A DNA stretch of 64,000 nt from Deminuibacter soli (GTDB lineage: Bacteria > Bacteroidota > Bacteroidia > Chitinophagales > Chitinophagaceae). Shown here in pieces: positions 52,946-62,588 of this stretch. Both the position numbers and the translations under genes were made by a program. Position 1 is the stretch's first letter. The number at the start of each line of letters is the position of its first letter. The stretch is from contig NZ_QTJU01000005.1 of NCBI RefSeq assembly GCF_003412455.1, positions 124,001 to 188,000 on the forward strand. The letters are read 5' to 3'. Under the pieces are notes generated by a model that was given only the letters and a program-made list of their open reading frames with translations, did no database searches and was not told the DNA's origin.

Positions 52946-54163
52946 ATGTTAACAGACCGGAGTAGTTTGCGGGTGTGTATGGTATTGCTGACCATTTTTG
53001 CGTGCAGTGTAACCGTCAGCGCGCAATCAAATGCATCTTCTGACAGTCTTGGCCGGCAACGGGATATTGTAGATGCCATCCAGCGCGCTTTTAAACCCGG
53101 TTCCCCTATCCGCTCCGGCGAAAACAACAAAAAACTCACACAGATTTCCGTGGCCCCTGCTTTCGGATACACCCTGCAAACCGGGCTGGCAGGTATTATC
53201 ACCGGCAATGCGCTTATACAAAGCAGCAAATACCCCAGCCAGAACATTTCTGCCATTAACTCGTACCTGGCCTATACACAATACAACCAGCTGCTATTTA
53301 ACACAGAAAGCACCATCTGGACAGACAATAACAAGTACAACCTCATTGGCGACTGGCGCCTGCTGCGCTACCCTTCTGAGAACTATGGTTTGGGCAGCAC
53401 CACCTCCATCAACGACCATTTTACCATCAATTATAATTACCTGCGCCTGCATGAAGCGGTACTGCGCAACATAGGGCGTAACTGGTATGCGGGATTGGGT
53501 TACCAGTTCGATTACCATTGGGGCATCAGCGAATCGGGCGTGGATACCAATAAGGGCGCAACAGACTTTGACCGGTACGGTTTCCGCAAAAACAGCATAT
53601 CGAGCGGCATTACCCTGAATTTGCTGCAAGACACGCGCACCAACCCCGTAAACCCGCGCGGCGGCTGGTATGGCAAACTGGTAGTGCGCAATAATTTTAC
53701 CTGGTTGGGCAGCAACAGCAACTGGCAAAGCCTGCTGATAGACGCCCGCAAATACATACCCGTAAACCATGGCAAACAGGTGCTTGCTCTGTGGAGCTAT
53801 AACTGGTTTACCCTTCATGGCAACCCACCCTATCTTGACATGCCTTCGCTTGGCTGGGACACGTATAACAATACGGGCCGTGGATACATTCAGAGCCGTT
53901 TCCAGGGTAAAAACATGCTGTACGATGAGGCGGAATACCGTTTTAATATCACGGCCAACGGGTTGCTGGGTGCTGTGCTGTTTACCAACATGCACAGCTT
54001 TAGCCAGTGGCCGGGCGGTTCGTTTGAAAAACTGAATGTGGGTTACGGCGGCGGACTGCGTATCAAGCTCAATAAATTCTCCAACACCAATATTGCCATA
54101 GACTATGGCCTGGGCTTCCAGGGCAGCCGCGGGTTATTTGTAAACCTGGGCGAAGTGTTTTAG
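52946..54163 (+). CDS. Omp85/BamA-TamA-type outer-membrane barrel protein
   Basis: This 405-residue protein has a signal peptide (ending VTVSAQ) and then a barrel domain without recognisable POTRA repeats. The Omp85 signatures are SISSGITLNLLQDTRTNPVNPRGGWYGKLVV-like, the strand KQVLALWSYNWF and a C-terminal region with GGLRIKLNKFSNTNIAIDYGLGFQGSRGLFVNLGEVF. Barrels of this short, POTRA-less type are frequent in Bacteroidota and probably move lipids or proteins; this one's role is unknown. It is monocistronic under site I. Confidence 0.8.
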   Translation: MLTDRSSLRVCMVLLTIFACSVTVSAQSNASSDSLGRQRDIVDAIQRAFKPGSPIRSGENNKKLTQISVAPAFGYTLQTGLAGIITGNALIQSSKYPSQNISAINSYLAYTQYNQLLFNTESTIWTDNNKYNLIGDWRLLRYPSENYGLGSTTSINDHFTINYNYLRLHEAVLRNIGRNWYAGLGYQFDYHWGISESGVDTNKGATDFDRYGFRKNSISSGITLNLLQDTRTNPVNPRGGWYGKLVVRNNFTWLGSNSNWQSLLIDARKYIPVNHGKQVLALWSYNWFTLHGNPPYLDMPSLGWDTYNNTGRGYIQSRFQGKNMLYDEAEYRFNITANGLLGAVLFTNMHSFSQWPGGSFEKLNVGYGGGLRIKLNKFSNTNIAIDYGLGFQGSRGLFVNLGEVF

Positions 54164-54173
54164 GGACACAAAA

Positions 54174-54200
54174 ATGCCGGGCTAAAAATAACCCGGCCTA
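54174..54200 (+). terminator. Intrinsic terminator of the Omp85-like gene
   Basis: GCCGGG and CCCGGC flank an 11-nt A-rich loop. No strong T-run follows on the plus strand. Confidence 0.5.
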
Positions 54201-54338
54201 ACAAAAACTTAGTTAGAATTTCTCCAACATTATAGACACAAATGTATGGCCAATTGTTGCCTTCAACATGAAATTTTTCATATTTAACATACTGAATTTG
54301 ATGTTTTTACAACAATGTTGAGGTATTGATTGATAAAA

Positions 54339-54614
54339 CTAGTCCAGCGCTTCTTCCTGCTGCATAATCAAAAAAAGGATACCTCCGAACACCGGCAGCA
54401 ACAGCGTGGTGAACAACCAGGTTCTGCGGGCAGGCAGCAAATCACGGTCGCGGTAAATGCGCAAAACTGTGGCGATATAAAAAATAGTGAGCAGCACAAT
54501 ACCCGAATTGGCCAGCAGGTAACGCCAGGTAGCGTCCATGTCAATGGCATAAAATCCTGTTAACATCCCGGCGGTCCCCAATATCAGCAGCGCGTAATAA
54601 AATGTATTTTTCAT
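54339..54614 (-). CDS. PLDc_N domain small membrane protein
   Basis: This 91-residue protein has three hydrophobic segments (about 7-25, 33-50, 67-84) and the Arg/Pro pattern of the phospholipase-D N-terminal domain: RYLLANSGIVLLTIFYIATVLRIYRDRDL and LLPVFGGILFLIMQ. Stand-alone PLDc_N proteins are common in Bacteroidota and are of unknown function. Confidence 0.75.
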   Translation of the reverse strand: MKNTFYYALLILGTAGMLTGFYAIDMDATWRYLLANSGIVLLTIFYIATVLRIYRDRDLLPARRTWLFTTLLLPVFGGILFLIMQQEEALD

Positions 54615-54854
54615 GGTAGCAGGTTTTGCTTAGGATAAAACAAAGTGCATACCGCGGTAGGTTTAAGCGTACCGGAAACCCGTTTACTACCGCGCCGGTT
54701 TGCGGTGCCGGGCAGCTTGAGGAATACCCTCCCCAAAAGCAGCAATGGCAGCGGCGTAAAGCTACAGCGAGGTGCTGTTGCGGTTTTGCAGTGGCACAAT
54801 ACTTGTCATACCAATCACAGAACGCTCATCTCGTAATTAAAAAAACAATAGCAT

Positions 54855-55100
54855 ATGCGTAACCAGAAACTCGCCGTTAGTATAGCCATTGGCGCAGCTG
54901 TAGTTGCAGCCGGTGTCATTTTTTTCAGAAGCAAAAAAGGCAAAGAAATTCTTTCTTCTGTAAAAGATGCTGCCAGTGATGCAAGCGATGAAATAAGAGA
55001 CCACCTGGCTTCTTTAAGCGACAAGGCTTCAGCCACCATTAAAAAAGGAAAAGAACATTTACATAATGTAACGAATAAGGTGAAGGAACAAGCCCTTTAA
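54855..55100 (+). CDS. YtxH-domain small protein
   Basis: This 81-residue protein has one N-terminal membrane segment (LAVSIAIGAAVVAAGVIFF) followed by the Ser/Lys/Asp-rich helix typical of YtxH proteins (SKKGKEILSSVKDAASDASDEIRDHLASLSDKASATIKKG in outline). YtxH proteins are envelope-associated general-stress proteins. A terminator follows. Confidence 0.85.
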   Translation: MRNQKLAVSIAIGAAVVAAGVIFFRSKKGKEILSSVKDAASDASDEIRDHLASLSDKASATIKKGKEHLHNVTNKVKEQAL

Positions 55101-55104
55101 AAAA

Positions 55105-55131
55105 AAGAGCGCTCAGGCGCTCTTTTTTTAG
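55105..55131 (+). terminator. Intrinsic terminator of the YtxH gene
   Basis: AGAGCGC and GCGCTCT form a 7-bp stem with a TCAG loop, followed by seven T residues. Confidence 0.85.
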
Positions 55132-55147
55132 CTACGAGTTTTTATCG

Positions 55148-55400
55148 TGCGTTTAAGGTTTAACGTTTGATGTTTAACGTTGATCTTAGCGAGGAACGTA
55201 ACGTAGCTTGCTTATTTTACTATTAACAGCTAATAACTATTCAGCTTCTTTCTGGCTGCAGTTTATTGGCTGTTTGCTTTTATCCAGGCTAAGCTTATAA
55301 CGAGCTTACTGTATTAACTGCTAATCCTATCAGCCAATCGCTATAGCTAACCACCATTCGCTATTGGCTATCAGCTAACCGCTACCAACTAATAGCTGCT
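55148..55400. repeat. Repeat-rich gap ('ggtttaacgttt' and 'agctaatagc' types)
   Basis: It begins with a ggtttaacgtttgatgtttaacg repeat (55148-55184). It then holds many short agctaa/ctattagc-like elements (55225-55395), of which further copies lie at 22135-22160 and 63910-63955. No gene is seen. Confidence 0.45.
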
Positions 55401-55401
55401 T

Positions 55402-55848
55402 CTACTGCTTTATACGCACCGTATCCTGTACCGGCAGATTATCCCTGAGTGAGAAAATATAGTTCACCATTTTGCGGGCATCTTCATGGGAGATGTTGGG
55501 GTGTGGGGTCATGGCGGCATCGCCCCATATGCCGCGGCTGCCGCGGATGATGGCGGTAGTCAGTTTGTCTACATTGCCTTCGAGGGGCTGGTATTTGCGG
55601 GCAATATCTTTATAGGATGGGCCTACCACTTTTTTCTCGATGGCATGGCAGGTAAAACAATCTGCACGCGTAATTAGTACCGCACCATCACGAACGGCTT
55701 CATCTGCTGAATGGCCACCGCTGTTTACCAGGCTGTCTGTTGCGGGTGAAAGTGTGCCGCCACCGCCGGTTTTGGGCGCGGGGTTGTTACAGGCCAGTAT
55801 TGCCAGGGCAAATAATGCTGCAACTGTTGTTATCATAGGCTGTGTCAT
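55402..55848 (-). CDS. c-type cytochrome, periplasmic or lipid-anchored
   Basis: This 148-residue protein is read from MTQPMITTVAA at 55848. The longer ORF start at 55929 overlaps the kinase gene and has no signal. A lipobox-like LAILAC (Cys about 20) suggests lipid anchoring. The haem motif is CFTCH (Cys64, Cys67, His68), with a Met-containing downstream segment (GDAAMTPHPN) for the sixth ligand. It carries electrons in the periplasm, partner unknown. It starts 34 nt after the histidine kinase stop and may be cotranscribed with it. Confidence 0.88.
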   Translation of the reverse strand: MTQPMITTVAALFALAILACNNPAPKTGGGGTLSPATDSLVNSGGHSADEAVRDGAVLITRADCFTCHAIEKKVVGPSYKDIARKYQPLEGNVDKLTTAIIRGSRGIWGDAAMTPHPNISHEDARKMVNYIFSLRDNLPVQDTVRIKQ

Positions 55849-55882
55849 ACCCCATGCAGTACAATACTGATGCCAGCAGCTG

Positions 55883-57214
55883 TTACAGGATGCTGAAAGG
55901 AAGATGGATATTGAAAACTGATCCCTCATTTACATGCGAGGTAACCGTAAGTGAACCGCCATGCGCTTCTATCAGCTGTTTGGATACATGCAGGCCCAGG
56001 CCGCTGGAGCTTTCATTGGCAACACCTGCACGGCCGGAGGCAGAAAAACGGTCGAACAAGGTAGGTAACAGGGCTTCAGGAATACCGATGCCGTTATCGG
56101 CAATGGTGATACGCACGCCGCTGTGGTAGCGGTTAAGTCCAAGGGTAATATTGCCTTCTGCAGGTGTAAATTTCACCGCATTGTGAATAATATTGTCTAC
56201 AGCGCGCTGCAGGTTGGCTGTATGGATATTGCCATGCACGGCTTTACCGGGCAGCTTTAACTGCAGCTGCTTCTCCGGCGGCAAACGGCGCTGCCACTGG
56301 TCGCAAATGGTTTCCAGCCATTCGTTGAGCGATACACATTGTGTTTGCAGTCCGCTGATGTTCTTTTGCCTTGCTGCATTAATCAGCTCATCAATAATAA
56401 TCTCGGCCTGTGCGCAGCTTTGCTGCATCCAGTGCACATATTCTTCTTTCTGTTTTTCAGAATGCGGGTAATCGTTCAGTAAGCCCAGCACTGCGCGTAT
56501 GGCTGATACCGGGTTACGCAGGTCGTGCACTACCTGGGCGAGTATGTCGGACTTTACGTCGCTCACCTGCGCAATGACTTTATTCTGCTCTGCAATAATG
56601 CGTATCTGCAAATAATAATTCACGTGGTACGAATACAGCATGCGTGCGATGAGTAAAAAAGCCATGGTAATAAAGGCCAGCACAAAAAAGCTGAATACCT
56701 GCAGGGTATACATCACCTGGTAATGCTGGCAGGCTACAACGAACACCGTTCCGCAGGTGCCTGCAATCAGCAGCAGTTCGCGCCAGTTGAATACCATCAA
56801 TACACTAATCACCACCAAACCCACCACCATCATCACCAGCGTGCTGCGCAGGTTATTGGGCTGCACAAAAGTGAACCACATACAACCGGTAATAAACAGC
56901 AGGGAATACAATAAGGTGATAAAATGATACCGTACCAGCTTCTCAGCCGTTGTTTTGCGTTGTACCAGTGCAATGGTGGTAATGCAGGCAAACGCCGTAC
57001 AAAACAGGAACAGCAAAACCTTGGCATAATATTGCCACACACCCGGTAATGTTTTATTATAGTTAATCACCAGCGCCGAAGCAAACAACAGCAGGCAGGT
57101 TACCCCAACAAAACGCGCCAGCCAACCCGTTACTTTCAGGTTCTGCAACCGCACGGTTTGCTGAAAATCTTTGCGGTACGCTTTATCGATGGCAGTGAAT
57201 AAATATAAGGTCAT
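55883..57214 (-). CDS. Membrane sensor histidine kinase
   Basis: This 443-residue kinase has a hydrophobic N-terminal half with six or so membrane segments (about 30-205) that may form the sensor. The HisKA domain follows (AQVVHDLRNPVSAIRAVLGLL, His about 229), then HATPase_c with NIIHNAVKFTPAEGN (N box), ADNGIGIPEALLPTLFDRF (G1/F box) and SSGLGLHVSKQLIEAHGGSL (G2). No response regulator is adjacent. It is upstream of the cytochrome c gene, which hints at a redox or energy-related signal, but this is inference. Confidence 0.92.
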   Translation of the reverse strand: MTLYLFTAIDKAYRKDFQQTVRLQNLKVTGWLARFVGVTCLLLFASALVINYNKTLPGVWQYYAKVLLFLFCTAFACITTIALVQRKTTAEKLVRYHFITLLYSLLFITGCMWFTFVQPNNLRSTLVMMVVGLVVISVLMVFNWRELLLIAGTCGTVFVVACQHYQVMYTLQVFSFFVLAFITMAFLLIARMLYSYHVNYYLQIRIIAEQNKVIAQVSDVKSDILAQVVHDLRNPVSAIRAVLGLLNDYPHSEKQKEEYVHWMQQSCAQAEIIIDELINAARQKNISGLQTQCVSLNEWLETICDQWQRRLPPEKQLQLKLPGKAVHGNIHTANLQRAVDNIIHNAVKFTPAEGNITLGLNRYHSGVRITIADNGIGIPEALLPTLFDRFSASGRAGVANESSSGLGLHVSKQLIEAHGGSLTVTSHVNEGSVFNIHLPFSIL

Positions 57215-57470
57215 GGATTGTTCAAGGGCATGAATAGAAGCAGAGAATGGTTACGGATACTATTGGGTTGAATTATAGAAGTTGCATTTGCAGTAGTTGT
57301 TATAGGATAAAAAGTGGATTATTCTTTAAGGATGACAAATATATTATAAAATGAATGCCGTGCCAAACAACCCACCCCGTTTGTATGACGCAGATCATAT
57401 ATTAATATTTATTTCATCTATTACAGGTTATCAGGAAATAAATTACAGCCAGAAACAAGGAGTAAAAATA
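57215..57470. other. AT-rich non-coding gap
   Basis: A 49-residue frame begins at about 57351 (MNAVPNNPPRLYDADH) but runs into the terminator at 57478 and shows no family. I see nothing else here. Confidence 0.4.
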
Positions 57471-57477
57471 ACTAAAA

Positions 57478-57519
57478 AAGCCGTGCCCCCATTAAGTTGA
57501 AACGGGCTGCACGGCTTTG
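57478..57519 (-). terminator. Intrinsic terminator of the metalloprotease gene
   Basis: AAAGCCGTGC and GCACGGCTTT form a 10-bp stem with a second small stem in the loop. A run of T follows on the minus strand. It lies 45 nt after the stop codon. Confidence 0.75.
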
Positions 57520-57563
57520 TGTTATATCAATTAATGTACTGCGATTGGTATATCGCTGCACCT

Positions 57564-60212
57564 CTATTTTACCGTAGTAGCATCATCAATTAAAAACACC
57601 AGGTTACCCCTGTGTGCTTTTACTTCTTCATTTGCTGCAGGTGTGGCAGTGAGTTTTGCTTTCAGCTTTTTGAGCGTGTTGCGGGCTGCTGCCTGTGCAA
57701 TATCATCATAACCGCCACGCTCTGCCAGCATTTGTGCCAGGGCTTTTACGTAGGTGGTTTGCAGGTACTGGCGGTATACGTTTACATTGCCGTTGATATC
57801 TGCATCGAAGATGGCCCTGGTTAAATCGTTCAGCACATCTACTGCAGTATACTGGTTGCCGTACAAACGGGTGGCTGTAATACGCTGCAGGGTTTGTGCA
57901 TGCAGCAGGTGCGAAATGGCGCCAACTGCAAGTGTGTTATATACAGCGGTTACCTTGGGATCTTCTGTTGTGCTGAAGAAGTTAAAACCGCGGCGCTGTG
58001 TTTGCAGGTAAGGAATTACCTGTGCATCTGCATCAAAGGCATTTGGTGCAAAAACATTGCGGGCCAGCACATCCATGGCTTTTTTCTGGTAAGCCAGCGG
58101 TACCGGTGTATACGGTTTGGTGGCACCTGTTTCGCCTACAAAACTGCGGTCGATGTACACACCACCAATGTAACGGCTTACTGCTGCAATCATGGAGTTA
58201 CGCTGACCGTTGAGCAGGTTGTACCGCGCACGCAGCTCGGCATAACTTGCATCCGGGCGGGCATACTTGGTTTTGAGTTTGCCCATTAACAGGTTCACCA
58301 GTTTAAAACGGTCGTCGGCATAACCTACGGCATCGCTGGTTAAATCGTTCACGTTTACACGTGGGTCTATGGCCTTGCCTGCTGCACGCATGTCATCGGC
58401 ATCATTGCCAAACATCAGTCCGGGTTCGTTGCTGCGCGCCAGTATACGTTTGCGGAAAGCAGCTTCTTCTGTTTCACTGGCAGTAGGTGTATAGGCAAAT
58501 TCAATGGCCCATAAATCGTACGGACCAGGCTTGGTAGTGTAGTAATCGCCCTGTTTACTGCGGTCGAGACTTACATTGATGGCAGGATAATCCATTACGC
58601 TACCCTGTAAGCCCAGTTTGTGCGTGATCTCTGTATTGTTGATTTCTGCAGGGCTCAGCATCTGGCTGGCTTTCATGTTGTGCATTAAGCCCATGGTATG
58701 CCCCATTTCATGCAGTATCAGGTAATACAGGAACTGTTTGTGCATTTCCTTTAATTCGTTGTCCGGCGCACCTGCCGCTTCCAGCGCGGTAACACCAGTA
58801 AGGAACTGCATTTTCAGTTCAGCAGCCATATTGCACATTTCAGGTTTGGCGCTGTTGGCCAAAGCCTGTTGTGCGGGCTGTGTTGCGCCTGCAAAGGTAG
58901 CGGTGGTTACATTCAGCGGCAGGTTGCTGCCAGCCATAGCGGGACTTCCGGGGTTGTTGAATATTTCATCGTACACCGGTGTAAAGCTGCCGCTGTACCA
59001 TTCTACCATAATATCGGCACCCAGTATTTCACCGCTCAGCGGGTTTACAAAGCTGGGTCCGTAAGCGCCATAGGCAGGGTACGGTGAGCTTACCCAGCGA
59101 ATTACATTATAACGGATATCACCAGCTTCCCAGGTAGCCGTATCCGGCTGCACTTTCATTACCACGGCGTTTTTGAAACCGGCTTTCTCGAAAGCTTCGT
59201 TCCATTTTTCACCGGCAGCTTTAATCACATCCCTGTATTCAACAGGCGTAGTGTTTTCAATGTACCAGGTAATGGGTGTAACAGGTTCGCTGAGCGCAGC
59301 GGAAGGATCTTTTTTCACCAGGTTCCAGCGGTGTATCATATCACGGAAAGGTGTGGGTGATATGCTGGTTTGGTCGGTTACTTCTTCGGTAAAGAAACCT
59401 ACACGCGGGTCATCCAATCTTGGTTTAAAATTGTCTTCAGGCAGTTCAAGAAAGGAATGCTGTACGCGGATACGGTTAAAACGCGCATCAGCAATGTCTT
59501 TTCCGCCACCGTTAAAAGGCATGGGATTGTCGTACGCGAGATCCACCACCACATCGGTATTAAGCGGGTAAGCACGCACTTTCACCAGCTGGCTTTTACC
59601 GGGGTTTAAACCGCCCAGGTTAAACACGGCACCCGGCGGAATACCGGGCGGGAAGGTTGGCTTTATCTGGTCGAGCTTTTCGCCCATAAACAGGCCATCG
59701 CCCGATACCAGGTAACCGGTGCTGTCTTCTGCCACAATTTTCTCTGTGAGGAAGATGGCTTCAGGCTGGTTTACATCAGCCGATTTGCTTACCGGGTTGG
59801 CAGGATCGTAGTAGAAATTGGTGTTCATGCGCTGGAATTCCAGCCTGTCGTAATACTTTTTAATACAGATCACCGCATTGTCGCGGTAAGTGCCTTTGTT
59901 CAGTCCCAATGAAGCCGGGCCATTCTCAGAGAAGCTCTGGTAGATGTATTTTTTTCCCAGCTGGCCTTTGCTTACGAAGATCTGTGTATTGCCATTGGCA
60001 GTATCCAGGTAAACGGTAAACAGTCCTTCCATTTTCTTGTTGCCTTTGGTTTTATCGGCAATGGAAGTCTTTTTAGGGGCGCTGGCGGCAGCGGATTTGG
60101 CGGTATCGGCCAATGCTTTTTTTACGTTGGCGGGCAATGTTTGCGCATGGGTGCTGTTGACCAGCAATGCGCCTGCCGCAATAAGGGTACAGGTGACGAG
60201 GGTAGTCTTCAT
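57564..60212 (-). CDS. Large zinc-dependent metalloprotease (DUF4953/DUF5117 type)
   Basis: This 882-residue protein has a signal peptide (ending NSTHAQ). DUF5117 (about 60-230: GLFTVYLDTANGNTQIFVSKGQLGKKYIYQSFSENG in part) precedes a metzincin-like zinc domain with HEMGHTMGLMHN near residue 500 (HExxHxxGxxH) and a Met-turn-like VMDYPAINVS. A C-terminal domain (about 660-882) completes the usual length. Members are large periplasmic or secreted proteases common in Bacteroidota. It is monocistronic with its own promoter (TATATTTA, 60240-60233 on the minus strand, leaving a very short leader). Confidence 0.93.
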   Translation of the reverse strand: MKTTLVTCTLIAAGALLVNSTHAQTLPANVKKALADTAKSAAASAPKKTSIADKTKGNKKMEGLFTVYLDTANGNTQIFVSKGQLGKKYIYQSFSENGPASLGLNKGTYRDNAVICIKKYYDRLEFQRMNTNFYYDPANPVSKSADVNQPEAIFLTEKIVAEDSTGYLVSGDGLFMGEKLDQIKPTFPPGIPPGAVFNLGGLNPGKSQLVKVRAYPLNTDVVVDLAYDNPMPFNGGGKDIADARFNRIRVQHSFLELPEDNFKPRLDDPRVGFFTEEVTDQTSISPTPFRDMIHRWNLVKKDPSAALSEPVTPITWYIENTTPVEYRDVIKAAGEKWNEAFEKAGFKNAVVMKVQPDTATWEAGDIRYNVIRWVSSPYPAYGAYGPSFVNPLSGEILGADIMVEWYSGSFTPVYDEIFNNPGSPAMAGSNLPLNVTTATFAGATQPAQQALANSAKPEMCNMAAELKMQFLTGVTALEAAGAPDNELKEMHKQFLYYLILHEMGHTMGLMHNMKASQMLSPAEINNTEITHKLGLQGSVMDYPAINVSLDRSKQGDYYTTKPGPYDLWAIEFAYTPTASETEEAAFRKRILARSNEPGLMFGNDADDMRAAGKAIDPRVNVNDLTSDAVGYADDRFKLVNLLMGKLKTKYARPDASYAELRARYNLLNGQRNSMIAAVSRYIGGVYIDRSFVGETGATKPYTPVPLAYQKKAMDVLARNVFAPNAFDADAQVIPYLQTQRRGFNFFSTTEDPKVTAVYNTLAVGAISHLLHAQTLQRITATRLYGNQYTAVDVLNDLTRAIFDADINGNVNVYRQYLQTTYVKALAQMLAERGGYDDIAQAAARNTLKKLKAKLTATPAANEEVKAHRGNLVFLIDDATTVK

Positions 60213-60232
60213 TTACAGTTATTTTCTTTGGC

Positions 60233-60240
60233 TAAATATA
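60233..60240 (-). promoter_or_regulatory. -7 box of the metalloprotease gene
   Basis: TATATTTA on the minus strand, ending 21 nt before the ATG, matches TAnnTTTG with one mismatch. The leader would be only about 14 nt. Confidence 0.45.
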
Positions 60241-60358
60241 AGGGATTGCGCCTATGCATACATCAGCTTGTGATAAATGGCGGAAAGTGTATATCGGGCA
60301 GGCAGCGTTACATGCGGGCTAATCTGCCTGCGCTGCGTGCATCTTCCGGCCAAATCAT

Positions 60359-60366
60359 TATCTTTA
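60359..60366 (+). promoter_or_regulatory. -7 box of the RNA helicase gene
   Basis: TATCTTTA lies 35 nt upstream of the TTG start and is a one-mismatch TAnnTTTG box. Confidence 0.45.
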
Positions 60367-60400
60367 CCAGTATTACATCAAAGATTTAAGCACAGATACA

Positions 60401-61645
60401 TTGAATTTTACAGAATTTGGTTTTGATGAACGGTTAATGGATGGGATCGATTCGATGGGTTATGAAACCGCCACCCCGGTTCAGGAGCAGGTAATTCCCC
60501 CTATCATCGAAGGAAGGGATATTATTGCCTTTGCGCAAACTGGCACCGGTAAAACAGCCGCTTTCCTGTTGCCCGTAATTCATAAACTGCTTACCCAGCC
60601 GCACGATGCGCAGCAAATCAACGCCATGGTTATTGTGCCTACGCGTGAACTGGCCGTGCAGATCGCCCAATCTATGGAGGCTATCTCCTACTTTACTTCT
60701 GTTAGCTCTATCGCTGTTTACGGCGGTAACGACGGATCGCTGTTTTCTGCAGAGAAAAAAGCTTTGTCGCACGGGGTTGACATGGTGATATGCACCCCCG
60801 GCCGCATGATTGCCCACCTGAACATGGGTTACGTAAAGCTGGACGGCCTGAGATACCTGGTACTCGACGAAGCAGACCGCATGCTGGACATGGGCTTCTA
60901 CGACGATATTAACCGCATTATCTCTTACCTGCCCAAAGAAAGGCAGAACCTGCTGTTTTCAGCGACCATGCCTCCCAAGATCAAGAAGCTGGCAGCCAGC
61001 ATTTTATGGAACCCAGTTGAAATAAGTATCGCCATTTCCAAGCCACCGGAGAAAATAGTACAGGAAGCTTTCGTGGTGTACGAACCACAGAAAATACCCC
61101 TGGTAAAATACCTGCTCACCAATGGTGATTTCTCCAGCGTACTGGTATTCTGTTCCCGCAAACAGAATGTAAAAGCGTTAACCGCCGAGCTGAAAAGAGC
61201 CAACCTGCCGGTTGACCAGATTCACTCAGACCTGGAGCAGGACAAACGCGAGCAGGTACTGGTTGATTTCCGCAACAAGAAACTCAGCATCCTGGTAGCT
61301 ACCGACATTTTAAGCCGCGGTATTGATATTGAAGATATTGACCTGGTTATCAACTACGACGTACCGAACGACGGCGAGGATTATGTACACCGCATTGGCC
61401 GTACAGCCCGCGCAGCAACAGAAGGTACTGCCTATACTTTTATTGAAGAAAAAGAGCAAAACAAGTTTGCCCGTATTGAGCAATTACTGGGACATGCCGT
61501 TACAAAGGCACAGGTACCGGAGCAATTCGGTCCTACCCCTGAATACACGCCTCATGTGCGTCGCGGCAGTGGCGGCGGAGGCGGCAAACGCCGGTTTCAT
61601 CACAAGGGTGGCCCCAAACGCCACTCTGGTAACAGGAAACCGTAA
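60401..61645 (+). CDS. DEAD-box RNA helicase, RhlE-like
   Basis: This 414-residue ATP-dependent RNA helicase starts with TTG at 60401 (MNFTEFGFDERLMDGID; no ATG is nearby). Motifs run in order: Q motif (YETATPVQEQ), I (AQTGTGKTAAF), Ia (PTRELAVQ), II (LDEADRMLDMG), III (SATMP), IV (VLVFCSRK), V (TDILSRGIDIEDIDLVINYDVP) and VI (HRIGRTARA). The C-terminal tail is a Gly/Arg/Lys-rich extension (RRGSGGGGGKRRFHHKGG) that binds RNA. It acts in ribosome assembly or mRNA turnover. A terminator follows at 61708. Confidence 0.95.
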   Translation: MNFTEFGFDERLMDGIDSMGYETATPVQEQVIPPIIEGRDIIAFAQTGTGKTAAFLLPVIHKLLTQPHDAQQINAMVIVPTRELAVQIAQSMEAISYFTSVSSIAVYGGNDGSLFSAEKKALSHGVDMVICTPGRMIAHLNMGYVKLDGLRYLVLDEADRMLDMGFYDDINRIISYLPKERQNLLFSATMPPKIKKLAASILWNPVEISIAISKPPEKIVQEAFVVYEPQKIPLVKYLLTNGDFSSVLVFCSRKQNVKALTAELKRANLPVDQIHSDLEQDKREQVLVDFRNKKLSILVATDILSRGIDIEDIDLVINYDVPNDGEDYVHRIGRTARAATEGTAYTFIEEKEQNKFARIEQLLGHAVTKAQVPEQFGPTPEYTPHVRRGSGGGGGKRRFHHKGGPKRHSGNRKP

Positions 61646-61705
61646 ACAACTCATTTTAAATACATTGCAGCTGTTAACGCTTATTTGCCTGCAGCTACAT
61701 CATTC

Positions 61706-61738
61706 AAAAGCCCGTACATTTTACGGGCTTTTTTTATG
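61706..61738 (+). terminator. Intrinsic terminator of the RNA helicase gene
   Basis: AAAGCCCGTA and TACGGGCTTT form a 10-bp stem with a CATTT loop, followed by TTTTAT. Confidence 0.85.
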
Positions 61739-61776
61739 TTTGAAAGTTGAAGGTTTGACGTTTTATGTTTGACGTT
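61739..61776. repeat. 'gttgaaggtttgacgttttatgtttgacg' dispersed repeat
   Basis: It is the same family as 17793-17831, right after the helicase terminator. The rest of 61777-61961 shows no gene. Confidence 0.45.
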
Positions 61777-61961
61777 TAAGGCTTCCCCGTTTATTATGCG
61801 CGTTACAGCCGATATCGCCTCATTTATTCTTAACTACAACTTCAATCAACGACACCTAACCATATAACTATCAACCCATTTCAACCATCTATCTCAAATA
61901 CCCCTTTTGACACGGTACAGTATTTGGATTACTCACCCACATCTAACCAAACTATAGCCAT

Positions 61962-62588
61962 ATGCGATTCCTGCTGGTACTTATTATCCTGATAATCATA
62001 GGCGGCACTGTATTTTATTTCCTTCCCGGCACTATCCACCTCGAAAAATCCATGGTATTGAAAGCAAAGCAACCGGTGGTATACCGTGCCCTGAGCAATA
62101 CCAATGAATGGAAAAAATGGGCGGAATGGCTGCGCTCCGATCCGGGAGCAACCATCACGTATAATGGTCCGGCTGCAGGTTCGGGTGCACGTTTAAACTG
62201 GAGCAGTGATGTAGCGGATTATGGTGAAGGCGATGTTTTAATTGAATCGACCCAGGAGCCTGGTCAGCTCAGGGCCACCATTACCTATAAAAAATACGGT
62301 GTTGCGGGAAACAGCTTCCTGGTAGAAAACACCGGTAACGGCACCCGCGTTATCTGGACCTCTGATGTGGTGATCAGCAACTGGTTCAATAAAGTATATG
62401 CAAACAGCTGGCGCAAACGCTTCAACACCTGGATGGATGCCAGCCTCAGGAACCTCGACGAATACACGGCTGCCGAACCCGAATACCCCCTTGTTCAGCA
62501 AGACACCATGCTGCACAAGGTAGACAGCCTGAACCGCCAGATAGATTCCCTGCGAAGCGCCAGGAAAGACACGGTGTACGTGCCATAG
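61962..62588 (+). CDS. SRPBCC family protein with N-terminal membrane anchor
   Basis: This 208-residue protein has one hydrophobic segment (LLVLIILIIIGGTVFYFL) and then a START/SRPBCC (polyketide cyclase-like) domain: IHLEKSMVLKAKQPVVYRALSNTNEWKKWAEWL ... GSGARLNWSSD ... VIWTSDVVISNWFNKVYANSW. The C terminus is a coiled-coil-like tail (LHKVDSLNRQIDSLRSARKD). It probably binds a hydrophobic ligand at the membrane. There is no partner gene. Confidence 0.85.
   Translation: MRFLLVLIILIIIGGTVFYFLPGTIHLEKSMVLKAKQPVVYRALSNTNEWKKWAEWLRSDPGATITYNGPAAGSGARLNWSSDVADYGEGDVLIESTQEPGQLRATITYKKYGVAGNSFLVENTGNGTRVIWTSDVVISNWFNKVYANSWRKRFNTWMDASLRNLDEYTAAEPEYPLVQQDTMLHKVDSLNRQIDSLRSARKDTVYVP

Noticed and set aside
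57351-57502. 49-codon plus ORF between kinase and metalloprotease
   Set aside because: It runs into the metalloprotease terminator stem and has no recognisable features.
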